In this document: positions 46,622 to 58,300 of the stretch, piece after piece
How positions within the stretch are numbered: position 1 is the first letter of the stretch
Layout: every line of letters starts with the position of its first letter
Source of the DNA: Pseudoscleropodium purum
Lineage: Eukaryota > Streptophyta > Bryopsida > Hypnales > Brachytheciaceae
Assembly (NCBI GenBank): GCA_963969395.1
Contig: OZ017795.1
Location: 9,114,001 to 9,178,000 of the forward strand
Direction: 5' to 3'
DNA length: 64,000 nucleotides
Position numbers and translations under genes: made by a program
Notes under the pieces: model-generated
What the model saw: only the letters and a program-made list of their open reading frames with translations
Told to the model about the DNA's origin: nothing
Database searches by the model: none

Positions 46622-48375
46622 TAATGTTTTGCAAAGTTAAATTTTAATGATATGTTGGATACATCATTGGCATCAATGGCTTTATTTTATATTTGATCCC
46701 ACTGAACATGCCATTTAAATCAAAAGTTGTCATTTACATTGCAATTCGAAAATCCCGTGTGGATTAGAAAGATTTTGAATTTACAAATATGCTCTACTAA
46801 TATATAGTAAATACGAAATAATTTATGAGTGTCGTAGGCCAAACTTACATGATTCTAAAGTCAAATTTTTTCGAAGGTTTTGATTGGTTGAAATTGAGAA
46901 GCTCTTAAAATTAAATGGTCTTAGACCATGAAATGAGAAGTCACAAGGCTCTAAGAAGGCTTAATGACATGGAATGTAGCACACTTTTTTCATACGTGGT
47001 AACAAACTTTTCAAATTTAGAATATCCAAATTTATAGTCAAATTGACTTTAAAGAAGCAAGTTAGTTGAAATTTTATGGGCCTTGTTGAAAAGTGCTATT
47101 TTTTAATATATTTCAAATTATTATTATTTTGACAATTCATACTATATTGGTGATTGACACCAATCCAAAGGTCATGATCTTAAAAGTAGGACTTCTTAAA
47201 GGCAAATAATAAGGGGCCTTGGAGAAGGAGACCCTCATTTGTGGCGTAAAGTAGGCCTTAGGCATAAACAAAAACATGATTCTTGGCAATAAGCTTAATC
47301 TATAAAGACATTGCAAACTTAACTCCTAAAAGACCAAATTGTGTTTTTTGGCAACATGGAAATTTTAGGCAATTACGTGTGACTAGAGATTTCGATGTTT
47401 TTGGCCCAAATTTTGATAGAAGGCGTAGATGAGGAATATCTTTCATGTGCACTAAATTTCAAGACATTTGGAAATAGGAATCAAAAGTCATAGCCTACTA
47501 TGTAGTTTGTTTCTCAACTCGAGCAATCTGAGCAAATCTAAAAAAATTATTTTTTTCAAAAATCCAAATTTGGAATTGTTTTTCTAAATTTATATATACA
47601 TTAAAAGCTTTGAATCATTCCATTCTGATCAAAGAGTCAAAAGTTATGAGGTGTTTTAGTTTGCAAGTAGTTATGGATTCTCTACTCCAAAATAAACTTT
47701 GAAGTCCTTTATTATACTGAATTTTTAATATTTTTGGAAAAAATAAAAACCTTAGGTGAAGATTGTTTATTAAAACATTACAACCATTGGAATTGACATT
47801 TTTCAATTCCATAAATAAATTGGTAACAATTTAGTATTTTGAACTGTTCTCTACATCTTTCTACTTACTATTTTTTTCCTATATGTTGTACAATTCCAAA
47901 TGATGTGAAATTTTTCAAGCATGTAGACAACATGCCTTGAAGAATAACTGATTCAAAGAGTTGCAATCATTTTGAACATTTTTTCATATAAATGTGACCT
48001 TGTGCCCAGTTTTTGTCACTTTGCAAGGAAAAAGAAATGATTTTTGTCACTTCAAATGCTAATATCTTGCAATCTACATAGTGAAAATTTCTGAAATTTT
48101 TTCCACATCTTCTCAAACCAATGTAATACAAGATCCTACGGTTACATATGTCCAAAGAAGATTTTTCCTAAATTTTGAAACTTGTACAAGAAATGGCATT
48201 TTTGGAGCATTTTTGGCAAAAACATGGTCAAGGAACTTTAGGGGGTAAAAGGTCCAATGGATGACTTCAAAGTGTAGAAATAAAGAACGCACCTATTGGT
48301 CCAATAATCAGAGTATTTTGGTGACTACCTTGGTCTTGGGACCGCGTTCTTCTAGGTCTAAAATTGGAGACAGAG
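46622..48375. other. AT-rich intergenic DNA
   Basis: No gene or clear repeat boundary seen; short ORFs only. Confidence 0.55.
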
Positions 48376-48714
48376 CTAAGAAACAGGAAGAACGACGACG
48401 ACGAACTGAAAACGATGGACGAGATCATGGATGAAAAAGAAACGAAAGAATCTAAAAGTAAAAGAAACGGAAGGTTCCAAAAGAAATACCTCGAAAGGAG
48501 CGAGGTCTGAATGTATGTGAAACGAGAGAGACGAGACCGACCTTGCGAGACACGCACTTTCTCTTTGTTTCCACAATTTGTTGTTTTCCACTGCCAATTT
48601 GTTGCAACTTTGCAAGTCTTTGTCCGTGACAGATTCAGAAGCGCAAGTTAGTTTCCGTTGACGTCGACAAGGAGTTTTTGTGTTGTTTTTCAAGTTTGTT
48701 GCGAAAGAGCCGAA
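48376..48714 (+). promoter_or_regulatory. Probable ELOF1 promoter and leader
   Basis: Base composition changes from AT-rich to balanced at about 48290, and the ELOF1 ATG follows at 48715. Long minus-strand ORFs here are shadows without domains. Confidence 0.4.
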
Positions 48715-49248
48715 ATGGGGAAGCGCAAGAGCGCGGCGAAGCCAGCGCCCCGGCGTGGCCAGGAGAAGCTCGCGACGGTGTTCAGCTGCCCGTTTTGCAA
48801 TCACGATAACAGCGTCGAGTGCCGAATGTATGTGCCTTTGCGTGGAAGCAGTGTTTGGTTTGGCCTCGTTTGGGGTTTGAAATGGATTTGTGGTTACTGA
48901 TGTCGGTTGGTGATCTGCAGGGATCGCAAGAACCAAGTGGGAGAGGCTTCTTGTCGGATTTGCCTGGAGAAGTTCAGCACGCCTATTGATTGTGAGTTTT
49001 GGCTCTTCGACTGCCCCTCGCACACAAGCGTTAGGGTTACCAGTGTTGATTATTTTGGGGTTTGATAATTTGTCGTTAGGGTTTGATCATTAACGCGTTG
49101 AGTTGAATTTTGAAAGCGAGTTTTGATTCTAACACAGTATTTCTCTTGTATGTATGTGTTTGCAGCTCTGAGCGACCCCATTGATGTGTATAGTGACTGG
49201 ATTGACGAGTGCGAGCGTATCAACGGGGGAGCGGAAGCGGAAGCATGA
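48715..49248 (+). CDS. ELOF1: Transcription elongation factor 1 homolog (ELOF1/Elf1)
   Basis: Three exons, 48715-48827, 48921-48991 and 49166-49248, encode 88 residues, the usual size. The N-terminus is basic ([19 protein letters not shown]). A four-cysteine zinc ribbon follows: CPFC in [18 protein letters not shown], and CRIC in [18 protein letters not shown]. The C-terminal [14 protein letters not shown] block is diagnostic. Elf1 binds elongating RNA polymerase II near the DNA entry channel, helping passage through nucleosomes and transcription-coupled repair. The start is fixed by the conserved MGKRK. Both introns are short (93 and 174 bases). Confidence 0.97.
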
Positions 49249-52000
49249 GACTTTCCAATGAAGGTTCATATGGTTAGAGCTTTAGTGTTCTACTTGAGTA
49301 GATTTCAGAGAGATTTGTACAGACTCTTGGAAACTGTTAGTGGCAGCCGCACTCAGCGAGCTTGTTACGAATATTTTCGGTTGCTAGTTGTGGTTGCTCG
49401 TGCAGGTGAAGGGTCCAAAAGTTCCGTGTCCTTCTACGGCTTAGTGGAGAGCTACGTTTCTATTAGGGAGAAAAATAAGACAAAAATTACCTGGGGTTGT
49501 AGATTATTGCAACTGGCAGACTTTTAGCCGAGCCCCTCCCATTATGCTACTATTTCTACGTCTGTAAATGAATATTAGAACTTGAAAATACAAGTCCAAC
49601 TTTCACCCCGCACAGTGCGAATTTTGTCTGTGTTATTACTTGTGATGCAGACATGCAAATGAGCAGATTGAGCGAAGTTGTTGCAATTAACAGGATAGTG
49701 AGGCGAGGAATGCGTTTTTATGGTTTGGCACTTGTGGATTGAAATTTGGTATGGATATTGTTTCACGTAGATTCAGCAACCAGTGAATGGCAATCTTGGA
49801 CCTGCTTTCGTCTTAGAATTGTCGTGAAAAGATTATGTGTTGTGTACAATTTCATCATGACTTGAGATGGTTTGCAACTAAGTGAGCTTTCATCTGCACA
49901 TGGCGATGTCCTGCTATGCTACAGTTGGTACAGTTGCATAGTTGCGATGTTCTGCTAGGATTCAGGAGTTTATTGATGCAAATTGCTCAAATATAACACT
50001 GCACATGAAAAATGCACTTGCGGAAGGTAGTCAAAAGGTTTCTACGGAATTCAGTGAGTGGCTGCTTCAGTGAAGTTTCATTGTTTCCAGTGAATGCAGG
50101 TTGTAGCAAGAGGGTCACTCTTGCATGACATCTGCTTGTTTCTGTTATGAGAGGTTTCGGAGAAGGGAATTGACAAATTACGGTGCTGTTAAGGCATATG
50201 TCCACGAGCGAGGTACTCTGGCTTGCCCATAGTGGATGATCTTCTGATGGCCGTTACTGTATTTGCTTTTCTTATGTGACTCGCTAACCTTGGGCATGTA
50301 CCTCGGTAGTGCTCAGCTTACGTTGTGCTGTATGTGGTGTCGTGGAGATTTTTGTATATAATAATAAAAAGCAGGGTTCGTAGAAAGGACGAGGATACTG
50401 AGAGTGGGCAGACTTATGCCAAGCCGTCAAAGCCACTGCAGTTGCATGTCTTAGATTCTGGCGGAGCCTTTGATTCGTATCAATTAGGGACATATTCTCG
50501 AATCTCGGTAGAACCCAGATCTCGTCCCTGTTCATTTTCTAGGATTAGAGAGAAAGAGTTGTCGAGAGAACAGAGTTTTGGATGAGAGATAAGTTGGTGA
50601 TTCTGTATAGCACATCCGGCCGAGGGGTTCTCCAAACGGATCATTTGTAATTTCGTCTCTGGCAGTGACAGTGTCGATAATCGAGTGTCAATCGACAGGT
50701 GCTTTGAGAGGTTGATAAATTACAACCAGACTTGGTTTCGTCGGCATTGTACTTTTGAGAGTTAGATTTCAGCCTGGACACTGGAGTCTGAGCCACACAA
50801 GGTTGGAAAATTGACTGGCAGAACATTTCTTTAGATTGAAGTGAGAAGGGCAAAAATGTTAAGATTTGATCTGTTTGCACCGAAATAGCTTTTATCTAGA
50901 GTTCTTGATTCTGGCAGTCAGGTTCTCCAACTCTTGTCGTGTCAACGCTAGTCAGCCCTAGAGTTCCTAACTGGAGAATCATGCTGAAGACACTAAAATC
51001 TTGCTGATCCCACGGAGTTTGGCTCCTTCATCAATCTTGAGAAGCTGGTTGAAGGGATCTTGGTTGCTGCCTGGTCTGTTTCACTTAGTCGAAGACGAAC
51101 GGTCAGCATGGCAAACGGCAACAGATGGAGCACCGACTCCTTACAGCTTTCACTTTGTGCCTTTGAACTAGTATCAATGTGCTTTCACTTTTCTGATTCC
51201 TTTTCTTTTCGAGTCTTGCTCTAATACACCGTGACCTCTTTAATCTGACTATCAGGGCTCCAAAAATTGGTTTTGACATAGTTTGAATGTGACGAATGCA
51301 AGGACGATACCAGTGTGACAAAATGTGTTGGCATTCCATAATGTTTTTTTGAGTTCTGAGTTGCATGTATTTTTGAACACCTTTGTAAATGAACTTTGCA
51401 TTTTGAAAGTGTACACTCAAAAAGGATCCTCTCTCATGTTTACAAAGGAGAGATATTTTTCCATCTCATACAAACAAGGTGAAGGCAAGATAGGAAGAAT
51501 AATAAGCCTTTCTTCCTTTCTTGGGGTTGTTGCTTCGAATTGTAGACATCATGGATTACCTCTACAAGAACCAAGTTTTGCAAAGAGATTTGAAGTGATA
51601 TGAAAATCTTTACGTATAGGTATTTGATTTTGCACTCTCTAAAATGAAGGAAACAAATACTACAAATTCTAATTTGACCCTAATCCTAATTCAAGTACAA
51701 CAAGAATAGATGCCTCTAGATCCTACCCCTTTGCAAAGCAAGTTGACATTGAATAATATGAAGAAACATTTATTGAAGAGTGATGTATTGAGTTTTGCTA
51801 TGATTTATTCCAAGATTTTGACAAGAGAATCTTCCTTTCTAAACTCAAACTAGCCAAAACTAGGGCAGCAAGCTCTAGCATCTGAAATCTATCATTCTTG
51901 GATCAAATTTTTGGGGTTGGGTGGACATTGATCTAGCAAATTGGACCTCTTTGTAATCGATCAGTCAATCCAAATTGTTGTTACTACCTTTTTGAGGCTT
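49249..52000. other. Intergenic downstream of ELOF1
   Basis: The first part is 3' UTR. No coding region is recognised among the short ORFs. Base composition is balanced to about 51300, then AT-rich. Confidence 0.5.
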
Positions 52001-52079
52001 CTTAGCTCATCTAAAAATAATACATCGATCATGCTTGTAGTAACTTAATGAATAGATCCCTAAATTATGACATTTAGTT

Positions 52080-52260
52080 GTTCTGAAGTTCTGCAATTGA
52101 CAAGTGCCCACTTTATGCACAATTACAAGTTTTTGAAGTTGAAATGAAGTGGTCACTAAAAGTGACCACCTCCTGAAATGTACCCTACTACATTGAAGAA
52201 AGCAAAATGTACCTCTGTGTCATGATCGCCTTTAGAACATGGGCGCATTTAGAGCAGACC
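52080..52260. repeat. Fragment related to the AGGTRGGAGGTTC element family
   Basis: GTTTTTGAAGTTGAAATGAAGTGGTC followed by GTGACCACCTCCTGAAATGTA parallels TTTTGAAGCTGAAGTAATA and TCCACCTCCTAAAATGTATG of the 52788-53108 element. Clear terminal repeats were not found. Confidence 0.5.
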
Positions 52261-52530
52261 TGTTTACAGTTCATGGACACTTTGGGGGTTGTACTGTACA
52301 ACGCACAAGAAATAACTTTAAGTTAGCATAAACTTCCAAAGGTTGTAGTAGATAACTTATATGAACGTGTTCCAAATACTGTTCACCTCTTCTTTGAAGT
52401 TGACAAAAAAAAATTTATGTCTTCCCAGATTTGTCATTTTTTATTTACACTCAGGAAGGCTTGCTACTGTACTTGATTAATCGGTACCATACAGTTCTTG
52501 GTTGTGAGATTTTATTGTTGAAGAATGATA

Positions 52531-52532
52531 TT

Positions 52533-52563
<31 letters not shown>

Positions 52564-52566
52564 TTT
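52531..52566. repeat. (TTTA)n microsatellite
   Basis: About nine uninterrupted TTTA/TTAT units. Confidence 0.95.
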
Positions 52567-52787
52567 CCCACTTTACTGGTTGTGATTGGGTCAGACCTTG
52601 CATGATGGCTGCAAGCTAATGACGTACTCCGTACCAGACTGAGAGCAACAGTGTGCGTAGGGTGCTAGACTGATCAACAGGTAACTTATCATTGCAGCAT
52701 TCAGAAGGAGCGTATGGATTAAAGAACCCTCCCATAAGCTACCAGAACGCTGCAGAAGATTGTTGGACATAACAGAGTTGTAAGGTA

Positions 52788-53108
52788 AGGTAGGAGGTCC
52801 ATAAACCGACCATTTAAGAGCTGGAACTGATTTTTGAGGAGGTGAAACTTCTTCAAATTGATTTTTCAGTAAATTTTCCTTGAAAGACAAGTAGAATTGG
52901 CATCTGACCCAAGTCGTTTCATATTTTTTGGAGCTTGGTAGAACTAATTATGAAATTTTGAAGCTGAAGTAATATAGGGCTCTAATAGTGTCCACCTCCT
53001 AAAATGTATGTTGTTTGCACATGGCTGAAGGCCACAAAAACAAAAACATGTACATGCAGTGTAAGGAGGATGCTTCTAGAACTTGTGCACTTTTAGAACC
53101 TCCTACCT
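52788..53108. mobile_element. TIR element, AGGTRGGAGGTTC family, copy B (321 bp)
   Basis: The left end is AGGTAGGAGGTCCATAAA; the right end in reverse complement is AGGTAGGAGGTTCTAAAA. Both are flanked by TA (52786-52787 and 53109-53110). It is too short to code and looks like an internally deleted derivative of the longer copy A. Confidence 0.87.
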
Positions 53109-53156
53109 TACTTCAATTCATAATATGGTAAAAAGTCCATGAAAAAACCATTTATG

Positions 53157-53604
53157 GTAACTACACCTAAAATGGACCAAATAAGCTCTATGGCACAACC
53201 AATGTGTTGTAGAAAATGAATAACATTTTTTGGACACTACTAAAGGACTATAAATCAAATTGCAAGTGGTTTCATGATTTTTGAATGTATCATGAATTAG
53301 TTGCAAATTTTCAAAGATACAAGGTGCAAGGTGCTAAAAGTGTCATATAGGTGATGCCAAAATAAATTGAATGCACATGAAGAAATGAGAATAAAGAAAA
53401 CTTAAAACAACACAAAGTGCACTTAAAATTGACCACTTGTAGTGGGGGCACCTCCACATTTCTATTAATAAAGTTGCATACTACTCAAGATTCATTAAAT
53501 ATTTATCCTTGTCATGTGCACCATTTTGGAAATCCTCCATCTTTATTTTCCCTTCAAAAGTAAGGGTCAATTATGAGGAGTGGTTCATTTTTAGGTGTAG
53601 TTAC
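53157..53604. repeat. Inverted repeat pair, possible further MITE
   Basis: GTAACTACACCTAAAATGGA (53157-53176) is matched in inverse by the segment at 53581-53604, which reads GTAACTACACCTAAAAATGA on the minus strand. The spacing is about 0.4 kb. The outer boundaries and target duplication are unclear. Confidence 0.6.
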
Positions 53605-55314
53605 TTTAAGAATTGATTGCAATTGGGGGAAGGAAAACTCCTTGAAATATTTTCAATTAATTTTCATACAAAAAATGGATTTGGGGCATCTAAGCCAAGT
53701 CATTTCATATTTGTTTTCTTCAAATATTCTTGAAATTCCATTTTTGCCACTCAAAGTAATTATTTCTTGCAAATTTTGGCATTGATTTCAGAATTATTAA
53801 ACACTGAATCTGCTAGTAGTTTGCAATACCGTTTTAATAATAATCATGTCGAGCTGTTAGTCATTAATTTGTAAAAGTGCCAATACTCAAGTGAAATACG
53901 AAATTAATATCCACTATTCGATCTTGGATTTACAAGAAGTTGTTTGTGAATTTCTTCTTTGGACAAATGACAGACGATGTTCACTGATTGATTGATTTTC
54001 TTTTTTTTTAAACAAATGAAAGGATTTCATTGCAGAGGTAAGAAAAAAAGGAAAAAACAGTAGCCACAAGTGTCCTGGTGGGGTTAATTGATTGATTTGA
54101 TTCATTGAACTTTGGACTAAACAGTGAAACTACAAGAGAGAGGAAAAATCTTGATGAGGGCCCATCACACGAGAAAGCTCTTAACCCACAGTAATAAATC
54201 ATCCGCACTAAATAGCGCAGACCCTTTCAAAAGTGTCCACTCATGGTCTGCATTGGTAGATAACCAAACCATAGATACACACAGCGAACGAGAAATGGAA
54301 CGCGTTCACAGCTAAGGGAACTTCCAATAGAACAGTGCCTGCCCCGCTGTGGCAGACCACAATAATAATTCCAGTGCAGTGAGCTGCATGTCTATGAATT
54401 ACAAGAGAATTTCGTAGATATATGTCTTTGAATCTACCTTCTCAATAGAAAATGGCCCAATGAGAGAGATGTGGAGCCGGCTTCTCCGGAGTTCATTTGT
54501 TATTGCGGAGCGCCTGCCGGCTATGGCGACACCTCTCTCGCTCCGTACGCCGGCCTCTTCTCCCTTGGATCGCACTGGACGTCCTCCCTGTAGTGTGTAG
54601 TTTTCACCTCCAGATTGGAGGGTTTTTTTGCAGCTCGATTTCGATCCCTTTTTCCAATAGGTTGGTGAGATTCAGCTCGATTGCGAGCTCTTTTTGGATT
54701 GCGGTTGCGGACCTGACGTTGAGTTTCGGAACTTTCGTTTGATATTGCGTTTTCCTGAAGATTAGAAGTGCAGCATTCTTATGCAGGAGGTTGCGGTATT
54801 TCACACACGGATGCGAGCTTTTGAACTGACAAATTCGAGATGCGTTCGTGGTTGTAGTGATTGTTGCGATTGTGGTGATTCGATTTCATTGCAGCTGAGT
54901 GAAGGTGAATTGCGGATGCGAATAATCAGCTCCAGATCCCGGCGAGAGGCTAGTTGATCGACATTTTGCTGCCTTGGTGCAGTTAGGGTTCGCTGTTGCA
55001 TTTTCAGATTGAGAGAGCCTGGATTTGATAATTTCTAGTTGATGTTAGCTCGGAAATTTTGTGATTGTCTGGCGAGTTTCCTACTCTGAGGAGATTGAAG
55101 AGTTTCATGGAGGTCAGTAGTTCTGAGACCTGCATCTAGGGTTGCGGGGCTGGAGTTGGCTGAGGCGAAGTTGGATAATGCAACTTTAGGTTTTTGTATT
55201 GACTCAATCCGCCAGGGTAAGCGTACATAAATGCATTTAGTCTGAATGTAAGCTCTCAGATTCAGAGTACGTCGTTGAGTGGAGAAGAAACTCCGAAACT
55301 ACGTATCAGGAAAT
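53605..55314. other. Intergenic, then EH-protein gene promoter and leader
   Basis: No gene seen. Sequence from about 54470 to 55314 is GC-richer and probably contains the transcription start and 5' UTR of the EH-domain gene. Confidence 0.5.
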
Positions 55315-58300
55315 ATGGCGAATGCTGAGGTGTTCGACTCGTTTTTTCGAAGGGCTGATCTGGACCGTGATGGTCGTATCAGTGGTGGTGAGGCAGTCGG
55401 ATTTTTACAGGGATCTGGACTGCCGCAAGCTACTCTTGCAAAGGTGTGCACCTTTTACTTATTATAATTTTTTCTCTGAGACGATTCATCCCGGATCTGC
55501 TTCGTTAAAGGTCTGGGATTAGATTAGAACATTATAATGGGCATACTAGAAATTACGACGGATGCATGAATTTTCAGCATCACCTTATTGATTTTAGCAA
55601 ATAGATATGAGAAGGACTCTTGGAAGAATTTGATCATACTCCTTCTCAGCTAATGTATAGAGTTCACTTGTCTTTGAGCTCGAGTTGGAGGTGCTCAGAT
55701 GCTAGGAGAGACGTTGCAGCTGAATGGAGAATCTCCTTTTATTATCATATCTGAGTATTCAGGATCGTTTATCGAAGATAAGAATCATTTCTATGAATTT
55801 TGTTCAGACAACGCCTTCGACAATGTCGAGTGGAGCTTTTACGTAATTACTTACTCTATTTTTTCAGAGCTTCAGCTTTCATAGTTTCCAGGTCTACTGA
55901 ACAACTGAATTTAGTTTAACTTGATTTCGAGTTTCTAACTTCTTTTTGAACTGTCAGTCGAAGTCGATACAGTAGACCTTCTCTAAAGTAATAACCTCTC
56001 TAAGATAATATTGATAACCGGTCCCGCCCTGGGCTACATTCAAACGCCAACGCCATTAATGCCCTAATGCCCTAATGCCCTAGTGTAATAACCTCTAAGG
56101 TAATAAGGTAGGAGGCTCAGAAATGTGCATCTAAGGGCTGGTCCACCTTTTTCATGTATTTCTTTGGACGGGAATATTTTTAGCTCATTTTTCAGACAAA
56201 GAAAAATTGATGAGGAATGTAACCCAAGTGGTTTCGTATTTTTCCAAAGGTTTTTGAATTACTTATGGATTTTCAAACGAGTTGGATCGTAGGTCCCTAT
56301 TTGTGACTCTAGGTCTTTCATGAACAGTTCACTTGCAATCCTAAATAAAAATGGGAAAAACAAAGAGAATGATTGGCTCTTGCAATTAATAATGTTTTTT
56401 TCCATGGTTCATTCAATGACTATATTTCAGAACCAACTCATGTCCATTTCACAGCCATTTATAGGGTCCATTCTTAATGCCCGCACCGTTTTACAGCCTC
56501 CTACCTTGTAGTCAGCCCAGTCCCGGTCCTATTACTTTAGAGAGGTTCTACTGTATCTTCTTAGGGTTTCCTCTTGCATTTGCAAGAACCTTGTTTACTA
56601 ATTGTCACTGATACGTTTGGTCTAGAACAGAGTCTTCTCTTTGACATGTATATCACTGTTGGAGCTCCTTATGCTTGTCCGTATGAATACGATCGCTCGG
56701 CAGTGATCTGAAAAACATGCTGAAAATTTTAGCAACATTCCATTTCCACCTGACAAATTAAATGTATGTATTTTGAGAAGGGAGCGACTACTATTTGTGA
56801 ATTTTGCTCTAACTTTTGGTCATTACGTTAATGTGAGGTTGTTAACTCTTAGTTCTAAGTTCGTCTCTGAGTTCTTTTTATGTACGTTTTCCAGATTTGG
56901 CAATTTTCAGATCAGAACCGCGTGGGATTCCTTTCACGCCAGGAGTTCATCAATGCATTGAAACTTGTGACAGTAGCACAGACAGGAAGAGATCTTACTC
57001 CGGAGCTGGTGAAGGCAGCCTTGAATGGTCCAGCTGCTTCACAAATTCCCCCTCCCCGTATCAACACTCCGGCACCACCTTCCGCTAACTTTGGCCAGGC
57101 ACCTCCAGCTCAGACGCCAGCATCAGCTCCACAGGGGAATTATGGGCAGCAGTTCTCGGCACAAAGTGGTCATCCCCAGCAGTTTGGCTCACAGGGAATG
57201 TTCGGTCAAGCCTCGCAGTTTTCATCTCTGGGCAGTGGTATTCCACCAACGACTCAGGCCCAAGGGCGTTTCTCTTCCGTTGGAAGTATGCATCAGGGGC
57301 CACCTCCAATGCAACAGCCGCCTAGGCCTGGGTTTCCTTCTGCTGGACCGGGAGTGCCCCAGGCCAGGCCGACCTTAGGGGGTCTGATGGGAACTTCCTC
57401 TCTGCCGTCTGGCCCGCAGTTTTCTGGTGGTATGGGTTTGTCCGCTGGGGCTGGATTCCAGTCTACCACCGCTTCAGGATTGCCAAGGCCAACTGCTCCA
57501 AATAACTTGTTATATTCTGCAGCTTCTTTGCCGAATGCAATGGGCACGCCAGCTTCACAAGCAGGTGTTTTTCGCGAGCCATCTTTGTTTGAAGTGTATG
57601 TATGTTTTCTGTGTCTGTATGTAGCGCATCCATCTATCGCCTTCATATCATGTACAATATTTTTGATATGCAATGATTCCTGCTACGTGATAAACAATGG
57701 TTTAATATTTTTACGTGCTTAGACTTTGAAGATGGAGTTATCGAGATTCTTGCATAACGCTGATGGCATTTTTCTCTTCTGCACTTCTTTTCTACGTTTT
57801 TTCAATTTTTGGTTGGATTCAGAGGTGCTACTTTTCAAGTCCATTCATTTTTGGTGATTGATGTGAGGATTGTCTTCTTAATTATAGCTCATTTCAGAGT
57901 TGTCGGTGTCTCCTCTCGAATCACTTGTGGCTAAGTTTTGAACAAATCTGTGCTACAATGGTTTCAAAATAGGGGGAACTGGAGGTCTCAAAATTGGGCC
58001 GGGGTCTTTCAGTAGCGGGGATCTTTATGGGGCTGCATTATCCGCAAGACCTCCTGGGGCTGGGGCCCCTCCAAAGTCGAAGTCCACTTCGGAATTGCAC
58101 GGCTTTGGAGATTCTTTCAGGTTCGCAAAGCTTAAAAGTTTTTCTTTAGCGGTTCCTGTTTTGGGGTGATCCCCATTCCTTTATGTTTGGAGAACCTTGT
58201 AATGACTTGGAAGGTTTCTGGAGCACATGTTCCATGAAGAGTCCTGGACCCGTTGAATTTCCAGCGCAGTTTCTATTTTTCTGGTATTTTTTTCTTCTTG

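Noticed and set aside
48376..49023. 215-codon minus-strand ORF across ELOF1
   Set aside because: It is antisense to the ELOF1 exons and shows no family features.
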